Shown piece after piece: positions 59,905-64,000 of a stretch of 64,000 nt of DNA. The stretch's first letter is position 1, and each line of letters starts with the position of its first letter. Source of the DNA: Oscillospiraceae bacterium (GTDB taxonomy: Bacteria; Bacillota; Clostridia; Oscillospirales; Oscillospiraceae); assembly GCA_015068245.1 (NCBI GenBank), contig SVKU01000003.1, forward strand, positions 1-64,000, read 5' to 3'. Both the position numbers and the translations under genes were made by a program. The notes under the pieces are model-generated. The model did no database searches, was not told the DNA's origin, and worked only from the letters and a program-made list of their open reading frames with translations.

Positions 59905-60036
59905 AAAGGGGCCGGCCGAGAGGCCCCTTTCGCGTTCAATGACCCCGCCGCAGCGGTGTGATGAGCGATATAACGATATTCGCTCATCACGACCAGCTTG
60001 TCAAAAAAGTCCATCTGGGCTTTTTTGACAAGCTGG
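59905..60036. repeat. Array of three hairpins
   Basis: Three inverted repeats follow each other: 59905-59913/59922-59930 (9 bp), 59958-59968/59980-59990 (11 bp plus inner pairs) and 59993-60009/60020-60036 (17 bp, perfect). No open frame or promoter supports a gene. It has the look of a dispersed repeat or a small structured RNA. Confidence 0.65.
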
Positions 60037-60074
60037 AAAAGACGAACCGGTCTTGTGCCGGTTCGTCTTTTTTT
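60037..60074 (+). terminator. Terminator copy 2
   Basis: The stem 60037-60050/60058-60071 and loop equal the terminator at 59817, with a longer T-run. It closes the hairpin array. From here to 60421 no gene or clear signal is seen. Confidence 0.8.
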
Positions 60075-60421
60075 GATATTTTGGTGTTCGAATTTTTGCG
60101 CAAAGCGAAAAAACGCCGCTGAAGCAGATTCGGACGGTTCATCATAAAGATGAAAAATCTGCGAATTCGCAGCTTTGGACAATAAACACCGGAGAATTAT
60201 CACCACAACCTCTCGATAACACTGTGTCATAATCGGCGGGCATAAGGTTACATAAAAAACAGAACAGACGTTCGAACAAGTGGCCGTGAATTTGAGAAAA
60301 TTTACCCACTTTGACCTACTAAAACGGTGACGAATGGTTACAAAATAGCCAATTTTGATGAAATGACACTGTGTACCCTCCACAAAAACAAAAAAATAAT
60401 GAAAAACATTGCAGAATTATG

Positions 60422-60451
60422 TTGACAAACAAGATGAAAGTATCCTATAAT
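60422..60451 (+). promoter_or_regulatory. Promoter of the secreted repeat protein
   Basis: TTGACA (60422-60427), 18 bp and TATAAT (60446-60451) are both consensus boxes and lie 40 bases before the start codon at 60491. Confidence 0.75.
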
Positions 60452-60490
60452 TTAGTCAAAGCTGTTGACATAACTGAAGGGGGAACCGAA

Positions 60491-60820
60491 ATGAAGAAAT
60501 GGTTAGTGGTAATTTCCATATTAACGGTTGCAGTTGTGTTTCTGACGGGCGGTTCAGTGACCGCTGCCGAACCTCTGGAAGAAGAGAAAACGAACGAAAT
60601 AACAGTCATATTTGATGCGGGTGAGTCCGGTGCCGTAATTGGCGAAACCGTGATGAGCCTGGAATGCGGAACAGCTGTCGGCGTAACCCCCGAGGTTGAT
60701 GTTCTCGATGGCGGTGAGTTTGTTGGCTGGTATCTCAAAGGCGATCCCGACATGAGAATAATTAATGTTGATAAGCTGACGGTTTATAAGAGCATAACTC
60801 TTGCTGCGGCATATCAGTAA
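60491..60820 (+). CDS. Small secreted protein with one InlB B-repeat-like unit
   Basis: The 109-residue protein has a signal peptide (about 1-25, ending SVTAAEP) and one beta-grasp-like unit with VIFDAGESGAVIG, GGEFVGWYLKGDPDM and TVYKSITLAAAYQ. The GWY...ITLAAAY pattern is that of Listeria-Bacteroides (InlB B) repeats, normally found in tandem in surface proteins. It has no wall anchor, so it is probably released. The ATG at 60491 follows AGGGGG. Confidence 0.75.
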   Translation: MKKWLVVISILTVAVVFLTGGSVTAAEPLEEEKTNEITVIFDAGESGAVIGETVMSLECGTAVGVTPEVDVLDGGEFVGWYLKGDPDMRIINVDKLTVYKSITLAAAYQ

Positions 60821-60856
60821 TACTTTGTTTCCTTCATTGAAATGGTGAGTTTATAA

Positions 60857-60899
60857 GAGGAGCCTTTCGCACTCGGCGATAAGGCTCCTCAAAATTTTT
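60857..60899 (+). terminator. Terminator after the InlB-like gene
   Basis: A 10-bp stem (60857-60866 with 60881-60890) and 14-nt loop, followed by A4T5, lies between convergent genes. Confidence 0.7.
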
Positions 60900-60922
60900 A
60901 TTCGGTTGGCTTGAAGCACTGT

Positions 60923-61810
60923 TTATTCCTCAAATATTCCTTTCACCGAACCCGCCAGACCGGCAAGACCCTGAATTTCCGAGGGAACGATGATCTTGGT
61001 TGCCTGACCGTCGGCAGCCTTTTCAAAGGCTTCCAGAGCCTTGAGCTTGATGACCTGGTCATTGGGGCAGGCGTCGTTAAGCATTTTGATGGAATCTGCC
61101 AGAGCCTGCTGAACACGAAGAATAGCTTGAGCCTCGCCTTCGGCTTTCAGGATCCGGGCTTGCTTTTCGGCATCGGCACGAAGTATGGCGGATTCTCTTT
61201 CGCCTTCTGCAACAAGAATGGCTGACTGTTTTGTACCTTCTGCCTGCAGTATTGCCTGGCGGCGCTCACGTTCTGCTTTCATCTGCTTTTCCATGGAGTT
61301 CTGGATATCCGTGGGAGGCAGAATATTTTTGACCTCAACACGGTTGACCTTGATGCCCCAGGGATCGGTGGCATCATCAAGTATCTGGCGCATTTTGGCG
61401 TTGATAATGTCGCGGGAAGTCAGGGTTTGGTCAAGCTCCAGCTCGCCGATAATGTTGCGCAGTGTGGTAGCAGTAAGGGTCTCCATAGCAGTCATGGGGT
61501 TTTCGACACCGTAAGCGTAAAGTTTGGGATCGGTTATGGAAAAATAAACAACGGTGTCTATCTGCATGGTGACATTGTCGCTGGTGATAACAGGCTGGGG
61601 AGGATAGTCATGCACCTGCTCTTTCAGAGAAACCTTTTTAACAACCCTGTCGATAAAAGGTATTTTGAGATGAATGCCCACGTCCCACACTGCGTTGAAA
61701 GCACCCAGACGCTCAACTACATACGCTTTGGACTGCTGGACTATATAGATGTTTTTGACGACGATAAGTATGACGATCAGCAAAAGTATGGATATTGTGA
61801 TCAAAGTCAT
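60923..61810 (-). CDS. SPFH/Band 7 (stomatin/QmcA-like) protein
   Basis: The 295-residue protein has one N-terminal membrane helix (about 2-20), the Band 7 domain (QQSKAYVVERLGAFNAVWDVGIHLKIPFIDRVVKKVSLKEQ divided across residues 28-68) and a long Ala/Glu/Arg coiled coil (about 180-235). Stomatin-type proteins form large membrane rings that organise proteases or other proteins. Its partner NfeD-like gene lies 3 bp upstream, the usual pairing. Confidence 0.93.
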   Translation of the reverse strand: MTLITISILLLIVILIVVKNIYIVQQSKAYVVERLGAFNAVWDVGIHLKIPFIDRVVKKVSLKEQVHDYPPQPVITSDNVTMQIDTVVYFSITDPKLYAYGVENPMTAMETLTATTLRNIIGELELDQTLTSRDIINAKMRQILDDATDPWGIKVNRVEVKNILPPTDIQNSMEKQMKAERERRQAILQAEGTKQSAILVAEGERESAILRADAEKQARILKAEGEAQAILRVQQALADSIKMLNDACPNDQVIKLKALEAFEKAADGQATKIIVPSEIQGLAGLAGSVKGIFEE

Positions 61811-61813
61811 GGT

Positions 61814-62266
61814 TTAATCTCCTTCCTTAACTGTTGTTTCCGGTACAACCAAGAGTTTAACACCCTCGATGGCGGTTATTTTTACCAATGAATCCTTTGG
61901 AATGATTTCGCCTGATTCAGCTCGGGCTGTCCACTCCACACCACCTATCTTAACAGCACCGGTGGAGTGAATGTTGTCGATAGTTTCCGTTACGATGGCT
62001 GCGCTGCCGATATAACGGTCGTAATTTGTGCTTACCTTTTTCGGCGTGAGATATTTCCTGGCGATGGGTCTCACTACTGCCAGCACCAGTGCGGAGACGA
62101 TCAGAAAAACTAAAAATTGAATTTGAAATTCAATGCCGAAAAGTGCCAGAATAAGCCCGACCACAGAACCAACCACAAACCAGATGGACACCAGCGCAGC
62201 GGTGGCGGCTTCCAGTACGGCAAACACAACGATGGCAGCCAGCCACATTATTACCAAGGGCGGCAT
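61814..62266 (-). CDS. NfeD-like membrane protein
   Basis: The 150-residue protein has two to three membrane helices (about 3-70) and a C-terminal OB-fold (IGSAAIVTETIDNIHSTGAVKIGGVEWTARAESGEIIPKDSLVKI is spread over residues 85-130). It is the short NfeD form, which works with the SPFH protein encoded next. The ATG at 62266 follows AAAGGAG by 8 bases. The gene is transcribed from a promoter with an operator-like inverted repeat. Confidence 0.9.
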   Translation of the reverse strand: MPPLVIMWLAAIVVFAVLEAATAALVSIWFVVGSVVGLILALFGIEFQIQFLVFLIVSALVLAVVRPIARKYLTPKKVSTNYDRYIGSAAIVTETIDNIHSTGAVKIGGVEWTARAESGEIIPKDSLVKITAIEGVKLLVVPETTVKEGD

Positions 62267-62295
62267 GCTTTCAACTCCTTTCAAAAATTTACCGC

Positions 62296-62346
62296 AAGGT
62301 AAATAAATGTTACCTAAATAGTAAAACATAACAGGGCTGTTGTCAA
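62296..62346 (-). promoter_or_regulatory. Promoter and operator-like repeat of the NfeD-SPFH operon
   Basis: On the minus strand TTGACA (62346-62341), 17 bp and TACTAT (62323-62318) form the promoter. Immediately after it comes the inverted pair TTAGGTAA and TTACCTT (62317-62296), close to the sites at the MarR promoter. Confidence 0.65.
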
Positions 62347-62384
62347 TAGTTTTTTTAAAGTTTTATGAAAGTTATTGAAAAAAC

Positions 62385-62415
62385 TTGACACTTACCTAAG
62401 GTGTGAGGGTATTAT
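62385..62415 (+). promoter_or_regulatory. Promoter with embedded operator-like site, diverging from NfeD
   Basis: TTGACA (62385-62390) and TATTAT (62410-62415) are 19 bp apart. The spacer holds TTACCTAAGGTG (62392-62403), again of the TTAGGT/ACCTAA kind. The long spacer suggests a weak or activated promoter. Confidence 0.5.
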
Positions 62416-62581
62416 AATTATGATGTCATTTCGAACCGGTACACCGGTGAGAAATCCCCGTCCTGTTATGCGTTCAGGAGCCTGCACCGAGAAAGGGTCG
62501 TCGAGGACGCCGCCCCCTACAAAGCGTTGGCCATTGCAGGGGGTCACTTATTAGTTGCATTTTCTGCAAAGGAGGAACACC
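62416..62581 (+). other. Long untranslated leader
   Basis: About 165 bases separate the promoter from the next start codon. They hold several GC-rich self-pairing words such as ACCGGT twice (near 62436-62450) and no open frame. I recognise no known riboswitch, but a structured leader is possible. Confidence 0.4.
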
Positions 62582-63025
62582 ATGAACAGACGATTTAAAT
62601 TTTCCACGGTTATCGTTGTTGTTATGCTTGTAATATATGGTCTGTCCTATGGCTTTTCCACCATTGAGGGCAGCAGTGGGTATGATGTGGTGTGCGGTGA
62701 TAAGGGCATTGAGCGCATAAGCCATCGCACGGGAAGTGTAAAGGTGCTGTTTGAGTCCGGTGACGAACTGCATTTTGTCCGAAAGGGGCGCACGGTATAT
62801 GTGGCTGAAAGGGAGAAGCTTTTCGCTGTTGATATAAACGGAAGAAACCGCCGCCTTGTGTTTGAAGGCGACGGCAGAATAGTTCCATCAGATGGTAACG
62901 AAATGACTGTTGTGGGGAAATATTTGCACTTTGCTCAGAGTGTGGACGGCCGACTGATTCATGGGCGGCTGAATTTGAGAAAACACGAGTTTGAGCAGAC
63001 AGGTAACGGCAAGCCTTCCCCTTGA
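62582..63025 (+). CDS. Membrane-anchored protein of unknown function, end inside a repeat
   Basis: The 147-residue protein has one N-terminal membrane helix (about 8-26) and an outside or inside part with short beta-strand-like units (GIERISHRTGSVKVLFESGDELHFV, KLFAVDINGRNRRLVFEGDGRIV) that recall a partial beta-propeller such as DUF5050-type repeats. The ATG at 62582 follows AAAGGAGG. The last codons and stop lie within a dispersed palindromic repeat (from about 63008), so the original C-terminus may have been cut. No family was firmly recognised. Confidence 0.6.
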   Translation: MNRRFKFSTVIVVVMLVIYGLSYGFSTIEGSSGYDVVCGDKGIERISHRTGSVKVLFESGDELHFVRKGRTVYVAEREKLFAVDINGRNRRLVFEGDGRIVPSDGNEMTVVGKYLHFAQSVDGRLIHGRLNLRKHEFEQTGNGKPSP

Positions 63026-63196
63026 GGGGAAGGTGCCGAACGCAGTGAGGCGGATGAGGTGGTCGTCGATGCGAGCACTTTGTTGGTTTGCTTTTGAGTT
63101 GTAGGGACGAAGAAAAATATTTTTACGCTGCTTCGCAGCTACACCTCATCCGTCACGGCTTCTCCGTGCCACCCTCTCCTCAAGGAGAAGGCTTTT
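63010..63196. repeat. Dispersed palindromic repeat element
   Basis: Outer arms AAGCCTTCCCCTTGAGGGG and CTCCTCAAGGAGAAGGCTT and inner arms CGGATGAGGTG and CACCTCATCCG face each other around an 80-bp centre. It is a relative of the element at 20318-20426. The stretch to 63293 holds no gene. Confidence 0.75.
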
Positions 63197-63293
63197 TCGC
63201 GGAACGGCACACGGGCCGTTTCCAGCGGGTTTGCAGGGTGGTGCGAGGGTAAGTTCTTTCGCTTACGCTCAGAATAACAAAGGGAGCAAATAA

Positions 63294-64000
63294 TCATGAT
63301 AACAGCAGCTTTCCACCTTTAACCTCAAACTCACCATGAATCATACACCATGTGCCGTCGGGGAAAAACACCCGGCGGCTCATTTTATAAGTACCGTCGT
63401 TCATGGAACCGTCGTCGTTGAAAAGCCCGCTGTTATCGGCGTATATCAGGTTGCCGTTATGGTCGGCGGTGACCATTTGCAGCTTGGCGGCAAAACTTTC
63501 GCCGGGAAGCATGGTTCTGTAATGCTCGTGAGCGGTGCTGTCATAAGGACCCTTTGTCAGCGCTGTCATGACGTCCGGGATGATCGTAACATCGGAATCG
63601 TTGATGAGTGTAACGTCCAGTTGAAAATAGTTTGCCCAACCTCTTGTAACTTTACCGTCAGGGTTAGGCTCTGTTGCCCCTACCGCTTCAAGGGCAAGAC
63701 CATCAGGTACGGAAACTTCATAATCGCTGATGCGTCCGTCCACCACATCGAACTCGCCGGCGATGTAAACATCGTGGCTTTTTTTATCGAAATACCCCTC
63801 TTTCAGTATGCGGTAGTGTCCTTCCTCCAGCGGCAGCAGATAGTCTGTGATGGTCAGGGATTCGTAAATCTCCCGTTCATCACCGCCGATGGTCATGCCA
63901 ACAGCATCAAAGCCGCTGATACGGTCAGGCAGGATACACCATGTGTCGTCTATCAGAACTTCCAGATAAGCGCCGCACCCGGTGTTAAATTCGTCGCTGC
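63294..64000 (-). CDS. Secreted or surface protein with Big_14-type Ig-like domains (partial)
   Basis: The open frame runs off the right edge, so the N-terminus is missing; about 235 codons are visible. Two similar units are seen. The first has DTWCILPD... EEGHYRILKEGYFD, and the second begins FQLDVTLINDSDVTIIPDVMTAL and ends MSRRVFFPDGTWCMIHGEFEVKGG. The pattern (NDS, LxxGHYRIxK, FPDGTW) resembles the bacterial Ig-like Big_14 family. The stop is at 63294. Function is unknown. Confidence 0.65.
   Translation of the reverse strand, partial: SDEFNTGCGAYLEVLIDDTWCILPDRISGFDAVGMTIGGDEREIYESLTITDYLLPLEEGHYRILKEGYFDKKSHDVYIAGEFDVVDGRISDYEVSVPDGLALEAVGATEPNPDGKVTRGWANYFQLDVTLINDSDVTIIPDVMTALTKGPYDSTAHEHYRTMLPGESFAAKLQMVTADHNGNLIYADNSGLFNDDGSMNDGTYKMSRRVFFPDGTWCMIHGEFEVKGGKLLLS

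Noticed and set aside
59172..60383. 403-codon minus-strand open frame over the corrinoid gene and hairpin array
   Set aside because: It reads through two terminators and a palindrome array and opposes a well-supported corrinoid gene.

Overview
The window looks like a chromosomal segment of an anaerobic Gram-positive Clostridia member, probably Oscillospirales-like. The reasons are TagD/TagB/TagG/TagH-type wall polymer genes, SepF and DivIVA division genes, a WalK/YycH/YycI set, a lone ECF-type ThiT, ferredoxin-fused aldo/keto reductases, a hydrogenase-derived sensor, a corrinoid protein and an orphan 3-hydroxyacyl-CoA dehydrogenase. The taxonomic placement is inferred from gene content only.

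Layout. 1-0.85 kb: 3' end of a 23S rRNA, tRNA-Lys, tRNA-Glu and 5S rRNA, with a consensus promoter directly in front of the 5S. 0.9-4.2 kb: an AT-rich MFS exporter, a 3-hydroxybutyryl-CoA dehydrogenase and an ATP-grasp protein. 4.3-6.6 kb: small genes and a TPP-riboswitch-controlled thiamine transporter. 6.6-19.3 kb, minus strand: a long housekeeping run miaB-mutS-CPBP protease-mutL-miaA-hfq-HlyD-like-yggS-sepF-divIVA-lspA-rluD. 19.3-22.7 kb: a tmrB-like gene, an oxidoreductase/VanZ operon and dispersed repeats. 22.7-30.8 kb, plus strand: a tightly packed run of GH25 lysozyme, hydrogenase-like PAS sensor, SpoIIE-type phosphatase, WalK-like kinase, YycH-like and YycI-like proteins, with no response regulator. 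30.9-35.6 kb, minus: a dlt-like set (MBOAT, SGNH, carrier protein, adenylating ligase). 35.7-41.2 kb: queH, tRNA-Gly, a flavin reductase and two divergent solute-binding lipoproteins. 41.3-47.5 kb, minus: a seven-gene wall-polymer synthesis and export operon. 47.7-52.7 kb: a NuoF-like/NuoG-GltD-like redox pair next to a sigma-54 activator. 52.8-56.0 kb: lipoprotein, second MBOAT and DHHW protein. 56-58.2 kb: two ferredoxin-type aldo/keto reductases. 58.3-59.8 kb: a Cys/His-rich MarR regulator and a corrinoid protein. 60.4-64 kb: secreted or membrane proteins and an SPFH/NfeD pair.

How it fits together. Cell-envelope functions dominate the accessory part: one wall-polymer operon, two separate MBOAT acyl-transfer systems, a lysozyme, a Wal-like sensor and a TmrB-like protein. 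The most unusual arrangement is the operon that joins a probable redox or H2 sensor and a phosphatase to wall-control proteins. A second novel candidate is a putative operator (TTAGGTnACCT-like half sites) seen both at the MarR-corrinoid promoter and at the two divergent promoters near 62.3 kb. Intergenic space is rich in palindromic dispersed repeats. No CRISPR array, prophage or intact insertion sequence was seen.
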